From: Prorocentrum cordatum
Taxonomy: Eukaryota > Sar > Dinophyceae > Prorocentrales > Prorocentraceae
Direction of reading: 5' to 3'
Assembly (NCBI GenBank): GCA_963575745.1
Contig: CAUYUJ010003032.1
Coordinates: 1 to 64,000, forward strand
DNA length: 64,000 bases
Part shown: one piece after another, positions 31,800 to 43,064 of the stretch
How positions within the stretch are numbered: the stretch's first letter is position 1
Layout of the letters: each line of letters starts with the position of its first letter
Notes under the pieces: model-generated
Seen by the model: only the letters and a program-made list of their open reading frames with translations
The model's database searches: none
What the model was told of the DNA's origin: nothing
Made by a program: the position numbers and the translations under genes

Positions 31800-32560
31800 T
31801 GAGGGAAGCTCTACGAGTTTCTTGGCGGCGTCCAAAAACCGCAGAGCTAAGAGAACACACGCTGGAAAGTTATTCTGGCGAGCCGTGCGACGCTCCCGTG
31901 AAGCCCTTCTGGCGCTTTGTGGGGCTCCCGTGCAGGGTCTCTGAAGCACTGCCAGAAACGCTTGCACGCGTGCCTGCACGCGTGCAGGCACGCGTTCACG
32001 CTTCCCTGAAGCTCTCCCGGACCCGCTGCGACGTTTCACAAGCCGCTGCGGGGATCGTGGACCAGCGGAGATGGGCTGCTGGCGGGCACCACCACCGCCC
32101 GGTTTCCAATTTGAAACCCTCTAGCTCCCAGAGAGCTCTCCGGGAATCTTCGAAAAACGAACGCCTGGGCCGGGTCGGCCAACTAGCTCCACCCCGCGCC
32201 GGAACTCCTGTAGCTTATCGATGCCGAAGAGCTCTGCGAGGTAAGCAACACAGGTTGGAAAGCTTTCCTGGCGAGCCCTCGGACGCTCGCGTGAACCTCT
32301 TCTGAAGCTCCGGGAGCTTCCCATGCAGCGCTTCTGAAGTGCTGCCAGGAACGCTTCCACGCGTGCCTGCTCGCGCGCAGGCACGCGTGGACGCTTGCCG
32401 GAAGCGCCCCCGGACCCGCTGCGACGTTTTACAAGTCGCTGCGGGGATTCTGGACCGGCGAAGATGGGCTGCTGGCAGGCACCACCACCGTCCGGCTTCT
32501 AATTTATAAAACCCTGTAGCTCTCAGAGAGCTCTCCGGGAACTTGGTAGCGTCCAAAACC
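31800..32560 (+). repeat. Two palindrome-centred modules flanking a connector
   Basis: The first (about 31819-32160) starts CTTGGCGGCGTCCAAAAACC and holds a perfect 30-bp palindrome at 31966-31995. The second (about 32244-32545) holds a near-perfect one at 32359-32388. Shared text around them: TGGCGAGCC..GACGCTC, CTGAAGC..CTGCCAGGAACGC, CCCGGACCCGCTGCGACGTT and CTCTCAGAGAGCTCTCCGGG. Frames across them are Arg/Ala-rich and differ between copies; no gene is supported. Confidence 0.8.
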
Positions 32561-33610
32561 TGGAAAGTAACTCGTAGAGCTTCCCTTAGCTGGTTGCTGG
32601 AAGCTTAAGAGTAATTCCCGAAATTTGAACATTCGTTAGAGCTCCAGTATTTTGTCCCGTGATATTCGATCTTATTCCCGCTCGCCATCTTGATCTCGGC
32701 TCGATCGGGTACCTTTTACTGCCAAAAAGCACGGGCGGGATCGGCCGTTTCGAGTCATCTTGTCACGCGGTGACGGTTTTCTCAAGATAACTCGAGCTTT
32801 AGGACAGCTACAGAGCTGGTAAGCACAGCTAATCGATTCAGAATGATCAGGCGCGTTCGCCTGTTAAATCCAGAGGTCTGAACTCGGTCTGCTAGCCGAG
32901 CTAGGTCCGCAAACCTATTCGTATTATTCGAGTCATCTTGACAGACGCTCTCGGTTTTCTGTACTTAACTCGAGCTACGGGACAGCTACAGAGCTGATAC
33001 GTACAGAATCTGATTCAGAGTCATCAGTGGCCATTGTCTGTTGAATCCAGAGCTCTGAACTCGGTCTGCTGCCCGATCTAGAATCGCAGAACTATTCGTA
33101 TTGTTCGAGTCATCTTGAGAGATGCTGTCGGTTCTCTGTTCTTAACTCGGGCTGTAGGGGGGCTGCATGGCTGGTAATCACTGGAATCGATTCGGAAACA
33201 TCAGGCGCGTCCTTTCGAATCCAGAGCTCCGAACTCTGTCCGCTGCCCGAACTAGGTCCGCGAAACTATTCGTATTCGTCGAGTCATCTTGAGAGGTGCT
33301 ATCGGTTTCCTGCACTTAACTCGGGCTGTAGGGGGGGCTGCAGGGCTGGTAATCACAGGAATCGATTCAGAGACATCAGACGCGTTCGCCTGTCGCATGC
33401 AGAGGTCCGAACTCGGTCTGACACTCGAGCTAGGTTTGCCAAACTATTCGTATTGTTCGAGTCATCTTGAGAGGTGCTGTCGATTTACGCACGTAACTCG
33501 GGCTGCAGGAGAGCTACAGAGCTCGTACAGAAGACAATCCAGGAGCACCGGGGGCGTTCGGCTGTTGCATCCGAAAGGTCTGAAATTGCTTGGGCTGACA
33601 AAAACTGGGA
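32560..33610 (-). repeat. Type-1 higher-order unit, inverted copy e
   Basis: Reverse-complement copy: the tail (GTAATTCCCGAAATTTG...CTCGCCATCTTGATC) comes first and the head-side monomer last. It lacks its own hairpin; a plus-oriented hairpin module starts directly after it at 33606-33614. Confidence 0.85.
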
Positions 33611-33946
33611 ACCGGCGGTAAACCGTCAACCAGGTTACCGCCGGGACCCCCGTAGAGCTCTTTTCTCACATCGCGCTTCTCGGAACACATGGAGAAAGCT
33701 TCTGGAGCGAGAACCGAAAAAATCGAAAAATCACGTTTTTCTGTTTTTATGCAACGTCGGTTCCTCCAAGTGTTTTAATAATAATACTGCACCTACATAC
33801 CTAAAAACTTGACTGGCGAACGCGGCATTACCCACTACAGGTGCGAAAAATCTTTTTGTTTCAAAATGAATTATCAAATATCTTTGAAATATTCGCAAAA
33901 CCACCCAAAAGTTATCACTTTGTCCTTTCTGGCCGGGTCGATCAAC
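33611..33946 (+). repeat. Type-2-like module
   Basis: Starts with an ACCGGCGGTAAACC hairpin with CAGGTT loop, then CCCGTAGAGCTCTTTTCTC. The right half matches type-2 (ATTATCAAATATCTTTGAA, CACCCAAAAGTTATCAC) and a connector follows. Confidence 0.7.
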
Positions 33947-34009
33947 TAGCTCCACCCCGCGCCGGAATTCCTCTAGCTCATCGATGCCGAAGAGCTCTAC
34001 GAGGTACTA

Positions 34010-34106
34010 TTTTTTCTGTGTAATTGTTTTCGACCTTATATGTTGTCAGGAAGCTCTACGAGTCCCCCGGCGGTAAGAAAGGTTGACGGTTTACCGCCGG
34101 CGCCCA
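34010..34106 (-). repeat. Inverted, truncated type-1 head
   Basis: Reverse-complement hairpin (34069-34098) preceded by TTATATGTTGTCAGGAAGCT, i.e. the head of a type-1 unit cut off within about 60 bp. It is joined to a palindrome-centred module. Confidence 0.8.
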
Positions 34107-34440
34107 GTAGAGGGCAAGAAGAATACACACCGGAAAGCTCTCCTGGCGGGCCCGCGGACGCTCTCGTAAAGCTCTTCTGGAGCTCTGTAGGCTCCCCTGC
34201 AGCGCTTCTGAAGCGCCACCGGGAACGCTTCCACGCGCGCCTGCTCGCGTGCAGGCACGCGTGGACGCGTGCCCGAAGCGCTCCTGGACCCGCTGCGACG
34301 TTTTATAAGTCGCTGCGGGGATTCTGGAGCGGCGAAGATGCGCTGCTGGCAGACACCACCACCGTCCGGCTTCTAATCTAAAACCCTCTAGCTCTCAGAG
34401 AGCTTCCTGGGAACTGTCTCTTCTGGTCGGGTCGGCCAAC
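34107..34440 (+). repeat. Palindrome-centred module
   Basis: Contains a near-perfect palindrome at 34233-34262 between CACCGGGAACGCTTCC and GGACGCGTGCCCGAAGCG, then the CCCGGACC-like and CTCTCAGAGAGCTTCCTGGG parts. Followed by a connector at 34441. Confidence 0.75.
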
Positions 34441-34500
34441 TAGCTCCACCCCGCGCCGGAATTCCTCTAGCTCATCGATGCCGAAGAGCTCTGCGAGGTA

Positions 34501-35091
34501 TCTGCGTAGTCGCAATAGTCGCATGCCGGCCCCGCCGAATTTGAACGGTGGTGAGCTCTAATATTCCTTCGAGCATATCGAGAATATCAGAAGCGCTAGT
34601 CTCAAGTATCTAGATACCCGGGCTCGGTCTGCTACCAGAGCTCGGTCCGACAAAGTCATCGCATCCTACTAATTTTTGAGAGATACTGATTATCCTCTTT
34701 GTAAGATTCCCCGAGAGCTCGCTGAGAGCTAAAGGGCTTAAGATTAGAAGCCGGACGGTGGTTGTGCCCGCCAGGAGCTTCTCCGCGGCGCTCCACGTTC
34801 CCCGCAGCGACTCGCCTGACCCGGCAACGGGTCCTGGAGAGCTTCCGGCAAGCTTCCACGCGTGCTTGCACGCGTGCAGGCTCGCATGGAAGCGTTTCTG
34901 GCAACGCTTCAGCAGCGCTGCAGGGGAGCTTCCCAAAGCGCCAGAAGAGCTTTACGAGAGCGTTGGAGGGCCCGCCAGGAAAGATTTCTGGTGCGTTTGC
35001 CCTTTGCTCTCTGGGTTTTGGAGGCTACCAAGTGCGCTAAAAAGCGGTGTTGCAGCAATCGGACACACATTATGAAGACTGTTCTCGGACA
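34501..35091. repeat. Diverged satellite piece and an inverted-type palindrome module
   Basis: 34501-34740 is a diverged segment with a satellite-like GCTCGGTCTGCTACCAGAGC. 34740-35040 is a palindrome-centred module in reverse order of parts (imperfect palindrome near 34858-34887). It ends at GCTACCAAGTGCGC. Confidence 0.6.
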
Positions 35092-37173
35092 CTCAGCTTA
35101 CTTGGGAATTTCAGGGAGGAAGAAAAAACAACGGATTCAGACTACATCATTTGAAGTGCATCAGGAGGGAGGATCGGTGGAAGTGGGAAGAGGCGCTTCT
35201 GCTACGGGGCGACGACTATATCGCGCGCAGAGTCTCGCTCAGAGCGGCTCTCTTTGTTACGGCGCCTGCGGGAGCAGGCCTGTGTGTCTCGTCGGCCAGC
35301 GCCGAAGCTCTCCTTTGCTATTCTGCTCAGAGCGAGAGCCCGCCTCCGCCAGAGGAGGTCGTGTGGGCCCGACGGGTGTGCATCCGAGTTGTTGAAATCG
35401 CTTGCACGGGGATCTGTCCGCCATATCTACACCACATCCCTGCGCACTGCATCCGGCGGTAAACTGTCAACCAGGTAACCGCCGGGAGCCTCGTAGAGCT
35501 CTGTTCTCGCGCGGCGCTGCTCGGAGCACATGAAGAAAAAAAGCTCTCTGAAGCGTGCAAGTCGAAAAATCTGTATTTTTTCTCATTTTGTATGTTTGCT
35601 TCGTGAACCAAGTGTGCCAGACCGAGTTCGGACCTCTCGATGCGAGAAAAGAACGAGCCCAGTGATACTGGATCGGTTTATTTGCGTACCAGCTCTGTAA
35701 TTCTTCGGAATGGGAAACCGATAGCACTCGATGAAATGACTCGTGTAATATAATAGTTTCGCGGATCTAGCTCGAGTAGCAGAACGAGTTCCCTGAAGTC
35801 TTTTGATCGTAATATTGCAGCTACGGACCTGAGAATCCAACTAGCAGACACGGCAAAACCCGCAGGGTTGGGAAAAATGCCTGTTCTTGAAACGAACTTT
35901 CCAATGTTGCACAAAGATACAAATACCTACCCGAAGTCGTCACATTCTCTCTTAAGGTCGGCTCGGCGAACTGGCGCCGGTCACCGCCAGGAACCTCGTA
36001 GAGCTCCTTCCACGCCTAAGAGTGCTCATATTAAAAGCAGACATCTTCTCAGATAATTTCTAGAAAAAAACCAACGAATTTGTATTGTTCAGTATCAATG
36101 TCATGTCGGTTCCTCCTAATTTTCCGACAGTAAACTGGCTCTACAGAGCTGAGCTTCTGGGAACCAATTTCATATGCCAATACTCGGCGTAAAAATTTGC
36201 TTCTGAAAATGAATGGTCAAACTGGGATCTTGCAGTTAATGTGAACTAGGTATCCGCCCGAAGCCTCGTCAAGCTCCGCTTTCGTGCAGAGCTCATCGGT
36301 CGAGTTGAGTCTCTCGAAAACGCAGAGTATGACTTGTTGTTAGGTATGATACGAATAGTTTGCAGACCTAGCTCAAGAAGCAGACCGAGCTCAGACCTCT
36401 CGATGGAACAGACGAACGCGCCTGATGATTTTGTCTCTGATTTTCTAAGTATCAGCTCTGAAGCTGTCCTGAATCTCGAGTTAAGTACAGAAAACCGACA
36501 GCACCTGTCAAAATGACTCACATGACTGGAAAAACCCAGCTCGAGTAGCAGACCGATTTCAGACCTCTCGATGGCAGAGACGGACACCTGATCGGTCTGA
36601 ATCGGTTCCTGTTGATATCAGCTCGGTAGCTGACCTGAATCTCAGTTACGTACAGAAAACCGTTGCGCGTGACAACTTTAGAGTGATACCAGCTCTTAAA
36701 GCAAATTTTCAAAGTTCTCACAATGATTAAAAAACCGAGCGCAAGTCATCACATTGTCTCGAAAGGTCGGGCCAACTAGGTCCACTCTGCGCAATTTCTC
36801 AGAGCTGGTCTTGTCGAAGAGCTCTACGAGTTATATTCTTAATATACCAGCAAAACCGACCCAAAGTTGTCACACTTGCTAGCGTGAACTGGAATCCAGC
36901 TGCAAACCGTCAACCAAGTTACCGCCGGGCCCCTCGCAGAGCTCTGCACGTAATAGTGCTCAGATGTCGACCAGAAATCTCAAGTGTAGGCCTCAAAGGA
37001 TATCTCAGTGTGGTGCAAAGATTTCCATCAAGTTTTACGTTTATAGCTCAAGATCTCGACATTAAACATACCGACGCGCCATAACCGCCAACGGTTTCTC
37101 CACGTTTTTCGACAGTACTATTGCAGCTACGAACATTGAGTAGTTTCCAAAACGAATTTTCAAATCTCTCTGA
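35092..37173. repeat. Copy 2 of the 2.05-kb segmental duplication
   Basis: Direct copy of 24549-26600 with scattered substitutions and small indels. The hairpin is at 35455-35483; decayed hairpins lie near 35975 and 36897. The left flank (35040-35091) and right flank (from 37174) differ from those of copy 1, so both ends are true boundaries. Confidence 0.85.
35305..35435 (+). pseudogene. LINE reverse-transcriptase fragment (second copy)
   Basis: Same fragment as at 24760-24890, carried by the second copy of the 2.05-kb duplication. It reads LLRARARLRQRRSCGPDG then CASELLKSLA, a two-residue difference from the other copy. Confidence 0.6.
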
Positions 37174-37800
37174 ACTTGGTGGCGTCCAAAAACCGCAGAG
37201 CAAAGAGAACACACGCTGGAAAGCTTTCCTGGCGAGCCGTCCGACGCTCCCGTGAAGCGCTTCTCGGGCTTTGTGGGGCTCCCTTGCAGGGTCTCTGAAG
37301 CGCTGCCAAGAACGCTTCCACGCGTGCCTGCACGCGCGCAGGCACGCGTTCACGCTTGCCGGAAGCTCTCCCGGACCCGCTGCGACGTTTCACAAGCCGC
37401 TGCGGGGATCGTGGACCAGCGGAGATGGGCTGCTGGCGGGCACCACCACCGCCCGGTTTCCAATCTGAAACCCTCTAGCTCTCAGAGAGCTCTCCGGGAA
37501 TCTTCGAAAAACCGACGCCAGGTTGTTACATGGTCCGCCTGGGCCGGTCTGGCCAACTAGCTCCACCCCGCGCCGGAACTCCTTTAGCTTATCGAAGCCG
37601 AAGAGCTCTACAAGGTAAGCAACACAGGCTGGAAAGCTTTCCTGGCGAGCCCTCGGACGCTCGCGTGAACCTCTTCTGAAGCTCCGGGGGCTCCCCATGC
37701 AGCGCTTCTGAAGTGCTGCCAGGAACACTTCCACGCGTGCCTGCTCGCGTGCAGGCACGCGTGGACGCTTGCCGGAAGCGCTCCCGGACCGGCTGCGACG
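37174..37800 (+). repeat. Two palindrome-centred modules around a connector
   Basis: Close copy of 31819-32400: near-perfect palindromes at 37320-37349 and 37733-37762 with the connector at 37557. The second is cut at GGCTGCGACG and joined to an inverted type-1 unit. Confidence 0.8.
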
Positions 37801-38938
37801 TAACTCGTAGAGCTTCCCTTAGCAAGTTACTGCTGGAAGCTTACGAGTAATTCCGGCGCGCTGGAGAGCTAGTTGGCAAGAAAAATCTCGACGGACCTTT
37901 TGGTGATTTTTGGTCGGTTGAAAATTTTGTTCTCGAAATTCCTCACTTCGTTTGAGCTCTAGTATTTTTTCCCGTGATATTCGATCTTATTTCCGCTCGC
38001 CATCTTGATCCCAGCTCGATCGGGCACCTTTTACTGCCAAAAAGCACACTGGCGGGATCGGCCGTTTCGAGTCATCTTCATACGCGTTGTCGGTATTTTC
38101 TACTTAACTCGAGATAGAGGACAGCTAGAGAGCTGGCAAGCACACCATATCGATTCAGAATCATCAGGCGCGTTCGTCTGTTGCATCCAGAGGTCTGAAC
38201 TGGGTCTGCTAGCTGAGCTAGGTCCGCAAACCTGTTTGTATTATTCGAGTCATCTTGACAGGCGCTCTCGGTTTTCTGTACTTAACTCGAGCTATATGAC
38301 AGCTACAGAGCTGATACTTAGAGAAACCGATTCAGAATCATCAGTCGTGTTTGTCTGTTGACTCCAGAGCTCTGAACTCGGTCTGTTGCCCGATCTAGAA
38401 CCACGAAACTATTCGTATTTTTCGAAACGTCTTAAGAGGTGCTGTCGGTTTTCTGTACTTAACTCGGGCTGTATGGGGGCTACAGTGCTTCTAGTCACAG
38501 GAATCGATTTGGATACATCAGGGGCGTCCGCCTGTCGAATCCAGAGCTTGGATCTCGGCGCCCGAACTTGGTCCGCAAAACTATTTGCATTGTTCGAGTC
38601 ATCTTGAGAGGTCCTGTCGGTTTCTGCTTTCAACTGAGGCTTGTTGGGCTGGTAATGACAGGAATCTATTCGGAGACATCAGACGCGTCCGTCTGTCGCA
38701 TTCAGAGGTCTGATCTCGGTCTGATACTCGAGCTATGTTCGCCCACTTTTTCCATTGTTCGAGTCACCTTGAGAGATGCTGTCGATTTTACGCACGTAAC
38801 TCGGGCTGTACGAGAGCGACAGAGCTCGTACAGAAGACAATCCAGAAGCATCGGGTCGTTCGACTGTTGCATCGAGAGGTCTTAAATCGCTTGGGCTCGA
38901 AAACTGTGCGTTCTCTGCAATTGTTTCTCGTTATTATA
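37801..38938 (-). repeat. Type-1 higher-order unit, inverted copy f
   Basis: Begins TAACTCGTAGAGCTTCCCTT (reverse complement of the unit end), with monomers following in reverse order. It lacks the hairpin at its right end and is followed by a plus-strand type-2 module, the same arrangement as at 32560-33610. Confidence 0.8.
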
Positions 38939-39278
38939 CTGGCGCCGGCGGTGAACCGTCAACCCGGTCACCGCCGGGAACCTCGTAGAGCTCATTTCAC
39001 GCGTAAGAGTGCTCGGAGTCGAAAGAGAGAGCTTCTGGAAGCATTTCTCGAAAAAGAGAAAAATTGATTTTTTTCGTGTCGACATGAAGATAGTTCCGCC
39101 AAGTGTTTTGATAGTAAAAGTGCGCCTACAGAGCTCATACTAAGACAGAGAGGCCCTCATAGTCGTTTACAGGTGCGAGAAATCTGGTTTCTCAAAATGA
39201 ATTGTCAAATATCTTTCAAAAAATTGCAAAACCACCCAAAAGTTATCACTTTGTCCTTTCTGGCCGGGTCGACCAACC
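38939..39278 (+). repeat. Type-2 module
   Basis: Complete copy with hairpin at 38947, GTGTTTTGATAGTAAAA and CACCCAAAAGTTATCAC, ending GACCAACC before a connector. Confidence 0.8.
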
Positions 39279-39338
39279 AGCTCCACCCCGCGCCGGAATT
39301 CCTCTAGCTCATCGATGCCGAAGATCTCTACGAGGTAT

Positions 39339-39554
39339 GTTGTCAGCAAGCTCTACGAGTCCCCCGGCGGCAAGGAAGGTTGACGGTTTACCGCCAGCGC
39401 CCAGTTTAGAAGTCGCTGCGGGGATTCTGGACCAGCAAAGACGGGCTGCTCGCAGGCACCACCACCGTCCGGCTTCTAATCTATAAAACCCTATAGCTCT
39501 CAGAGAGCTCTCCGGGAACTTGGTAGCGTCCAAAACCCGGAAAGTAGAGAGCAA
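39339..39554. repeat. Inverted head fragment and partial palindrome module
   Basis: An inverted hairpin (39366-39395) joins the right half of a palindrome-centred module (39403-39545: GTCGCTGCGGGGATTCTGG, CACCACCACCGTCCGGCTTC), without the palindrome itself. Confidence 0.7.
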
Positions 39555-40542
39555 CTGGGCGCCGGCGGTAAACCGTCAACCTTGATTACCGCCGGGAGAC
39601 TCGTAGAGCTTCCTAGCTCGACTTAAGTTGAAAAAACCGACAGCACCTACCAATATTGAATATTTTTTGACCTCTGAATGCGACAGGCGGACGCGTCTGA
39701 TGTCTGCGAATCGACTTCTGTCATTACCAGCCCTGCAGCCCCCCTACAGCCCGAGTTAAGTGAAGAAAACCGACAGCACCTCTCAGGATGACTCGAACAA
39801 TACAATAGTTTCGCAGACCTAATTCGGGGAGCAGACCGAGTTCCGAGCTCATTCGACAGGCGGACGCGCCTGATGTCTTGAAATCGATTCCTGTGACCAC
39901 CAGTACTGTAGCCCCCCTCAGCGCGAGTTGAGTGAAGAAAACCGAGAGCACTTCTCAAGATGACTCGAACAATACGAATAGGTTCGCGATTTTGGATCGG
40001 GCAGCAGACCGAGTTCAGAGCTATGGATTCGACAGACAAACGCAACTGATGATTCTGAATCGGTTTCTGAAAAAATCAGCTCTGTAGCTGTTCTACAGCT
40101 CGAGTTAAGTACAAAACACCGAGAGTTCCTGTCAAGATGACTCGAATAATACGAATAGGTTTGCGGACCTAGCTCGGCTAGCAGACCGAGTTCAGACCTC
40201 TGGATTGGACAGGCGAACGCGCCTAATCATTCTATATCGATTAGCTGTGCTTACCAGCTCTGTAGCTGTCCTAAAGCTCGAGTTATGTTCAGAAAACCGT
40301 CAGCGCGTATCAACATGACTCGAAACAGCCGATCCTGCCACAGTGCTTTTCGATAGTAATATTCACACGATCGAGCTGAGATCAAGATAGCGAGCGGAAA
40401 TAAGATCGAATATCACGGGAAAAAATACTAGAGCTCTAACGAATTGTTGAATTTCGAGAACAAAATTTTCAACCGACCAAAAGTCACCAAAAGTTCCGTC
40501 GAGATTTTTCGAGCCAACTAGCTCTCCAGCGCGCCGGAATTA
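39555..40542 (+). repeat. Type-1 higher-order unit, copy g
   Basis: Hairpin at 39564. The head lacks the ATATAATGTCG stretch and has AGCTCGACTTAAGTTG instead, the same variant head as at 46470 and 50831. Ends GCGCGCCGGAATTACT before the next unit. Confidence 0.8.
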
Positions 40543-40575
40543 CTGGGCGCCGGCGGTAAACCGTCAACCTTGGTT

Positions 40576-41262
40576 TTTTGCTTTGCTCGGAGCCCACAGG
40601 GACAAAGGAGCCCCCGCTCAGGATTCAGGTCCGCAGCAGAGGAGCAGCAGGTGCTCGACACCTTCAGCGAGGCGCTTGCTGGCCAAGAGCTCAGCTTGAC
40701 TAACCGTGCAGGTCGGCGGGATGGCGGCAGCCTCGGAGGCTATGTTGAATAGCCAAGAGCCTTGAGAGTGTTGAAGAGCAGGGAGGGGGAGCACGAATAA
40801 GTCAATAACCCAACCAATGCCAACACCGTGGGAGGAACGACCACCATCGAAGTAGCCGCGAATCCCCTTTATTTGTTCCCTTCTGAGAGTATGAATGCAC
40901 GGGTCGAAAGTACGATGGTTCTGGCCCGTGCGGGCCTTCCAAGTTTCAGCATCAGCACGCTCGTTTCCCTCACGATAAAACCACTTCCAAGGATCTAAAC
41001 CCCAAGACGGCGGCCTCAGATTCACGCGGTAGTTCAAGTGTAATCTGTATAATATACTTTGAATGTGTGCAATGGTCTCACAATATACTTCCGTCGTACA
41101 TACATATTGTCCCACCAGCCAGTTCACTACCACCTGGGAGTCACCACAGAGCTCGACGGGAATCCCTTCAGCCTCGTAGTTCCAGACGCTGGCATTCTCG
41201 AAGTTAAATGCGAGCCGCTTTGCAATCTCATTATTTCTCTCCTCCGTCCTCTCATTATTTTG
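40576..41262 (-). mobile_element. LINE insertion 1 in a hairpin, 5'-truncated
   Basis: A 687-bp insertion bounded by an exact 11-bp direct repeat, CAACCTTGGTT (40565-40575 and 41263-41273), a target-site duplication inside the hairpin loop and right arm. The element's 3' end lies on the left and reads, on the minus strand, GAGCAAAGCAAAA into target AA. Only the RNase H region is left, so the copy is 5'-truncated by about 5 kb relative to the large LINE at 53.7-59.6 kb. Confidence 0.9.
40618..41262 (-). pseudogene. LINE 1 RNase H, permuted motif order
   Basis: One open frame of about 214 codons. Order of motifs: NNEIAKRLAFNFENA helix; IPVELCGDSQVVVNWLVGQY (third-Asp strand); FYREGNERADAETWKA (fourth-Asp helix); then IRGYFDGGRSSHGVGIGWVI, which is the usual first strand of RNase H with the D-G-G turn; and last TVSQAELLASKRLAEGVEHL (Glu helix). 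The DGG strand and Glu helix normally come first. The ORF stops at 40618, about 42 bp from the 3' end. It is truncated at the insertion border, so its start is not a real one. RNase H would remove RNA from the cDNA hybrid during retrotransposition. Confidence 0.75.
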
Positions 41263-42248
41263 CAACCTTGGTTACCGCCGGGAGACTCGTAGAGCTTCCT
41301 GACAACATATAATGTCGAAAAAAAATACACAGAAAAATAATTGTTCAGCCCAAGCGGTTTCAGACCTCTCGGATGCAACAGCCGAACGCCCCCGATGCTT
41401 CTGGAGTGTCTTCTGTACGAGCTCTGTAGCTCTCCTACAGCCCCAAATTTCGTGCGTAAATCGACAGCACCCACCTCTCAAGATGACTCGAACAATACGA
41501 ATAGTTTGGCAAACCTAGCTCGAGTATCAGACCGAGTTCAGACCTCTGCATGCGACAGGCGGACGCGTCTGATGTCTCCGAATCGATTCCTGTGATTACC
41601 AGCCCTACACCCCCCCTACAGCCCGAGTTAAGTGCAGGAAACCGACAGCACCTCTCAGGATGACTCGAACAATACGAACAGTTTTGCGGACCTAGTTCGG
41701 GCAGCAGGCAGAGTTCGGAGCTCTAGATTCGAAAGGCTGATGCGCCTGATATCCGAATCGATTTCAGTGATTACCAGCCATGCAGCCCCCCTACAGCCAG
41801 AGTAAAGTGCAGAGAACCGACAACATCTCTTAAGATGACTCGAACAATACAGATAGTTTCGCGATTCTAGATCGGGCAAAAGACCGGGTTCAGACCTCTA
41901 GATTCAACAGACAACGGCCAATGAGAATTCTGAATCAGATTCTGTACATATCAGCACTGTAGCTGTCCTGTAGCTCGAGTTAAGTACAGAAAACCGAGAG
42001 CGTCTGTCGAGATGACTCGAATAATACGAATAGGTTTGCAGACCTAGCTCGGCTAGCAGACCGAGTTCAGACCTCTGGGTTCAACAGGCAAACGCGCCTG
42101 ATCATTCTGAATCGATTAGCTGTGCTTGCCAGCTCTGTAGCTGTCCTGAAGCTCGAGTTATCTTGAGAAAACCGACAACGCGTATCAAGATGACTCGAAA
42201 CTGCCGATCCCGCCGCGATGCTTTTTTACAGAAATGCTAGCCGGAACT

Positions 42249-42455
42249 GGCGCCGGCGGTGAACCGTCAACCTGGTCACCGCCGGGAACCTCGTAGAGCT
42301 CCTCTCACGCGTGAGAGTGCTCAGAGTCGAAAGAGAAATCTTCTAGGTGTTTTTTTTTGAAAAATCCAACATTGATTTTTGTTGATGTTGACAAGAAGTT
42401 AGTTCCTCCAAGTGTTTTGATAGTAAAAGAGCGCCTACAGAGCTCATATTAAGAC
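42249..42455 (+). repeat. Type-2 module, right-truncated
   Basis: Hairpin at 42255. It stops at GAGCTCATATTAAGACT and is followed by another type-2 module. Confidence 0.75.
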
Positions 42456-42793
42456 TGGCGCCGGCGGTGAACCGTCAACCTGGTAACCGCCGGGAACCTC
42501 GTTGAGCTCCTTGCACGCGTAAGAGTGCTCAGGATCGAAGCAGGGAGCTTCTTGGGGTATTTCTAGGAAAAAAATCGAATTCACATTTTTCCGTATCAAT
42601 TTCATGTTGGTTGCTCCTACTTTTCTGATAGTAAAACTGGCTCTAGAGAGCTGAGCTGCTCAGGGAACGAAGTTTATATGCCAATTCTCGGCGTAAAAAT
42701 CTGGTTTCTTGAAATGAAGTGTCGAATATCTTTCAAATCTTAGAAAAACCTACCCAAGTGTGCCACATTGTCTCTTTTGGTCGGGTCGGCCAG
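42456..42793 (+). repeat. Type-2 module, diverged
   Basis: Hairpin at 42463 with mixed arms (TGA left, TAA right), CTCGTTGAGCT instead of the usual core, and a diverged interior (CATGTTGGTTGCTCCTACTT). Ends GGTCGGGTCGGCCAGCT before a connector. Confidence 0.7.
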
Positions 42794-42855
42794 CTAGCTC
42801 CACCCCGCGCCGGAAGTCCTCTTAGCTCATCGAAAACGAAGAGCTCTACGAGGTA

Positions 42856-43064
42856 CGGAGAGGCTCGTTATCGTTTACAGGTGCGAAAAATCTGCTTTCG
42901 GAAAATGAATTGTCAAATATCTTTCAACTTGGTAGCATCCAAAGCCCGGAGAGCAGAGAGCAAAGGGAATACACGCCGGAAAGCTTTCCTGGCGGGCCCT
43001 CGGACGCTCTCGTGAAGCGCTTCTGCAGCTCTGGGGGCTCCGCTGCTGCGCTTTGCCGGGAACT
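42856..43064 (+). repeat. Type-2 fragment joined to a palindrome-module fragment
   Basis: 42860-42928 repeats the type-2 AAATCTGCTTTC...AATTGTCAAATATCTTTCAA piece. 42929-43064 is the left part of a palindrome-centred module (CTTGGTAGCATCCAAAGCCC) without the palindrome. Confidence 0.65.

Larger units (their letters stand above)
40543..42248 (+). repeat. Type-1 higher-order unit, copy h, interrupted by a LINE
   Basis: The hairpin starts at 40552, and the unit resumes after the LINE at 41263 (second copy of CAACCTTGGTT, then ACCGCC at 41274-41279). The rest is a normal unit, cut at GCTTTTTTACAGAAATGCTA in the tail. Confidence 0.85.

Noticed and set aside
32340-32420. Arg/Ala-rich frames across the palindrome modules as a gene family
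   Set aside because: The similar peptides come from the palindromic DNA read on either strand; stops and frames differ between copies.
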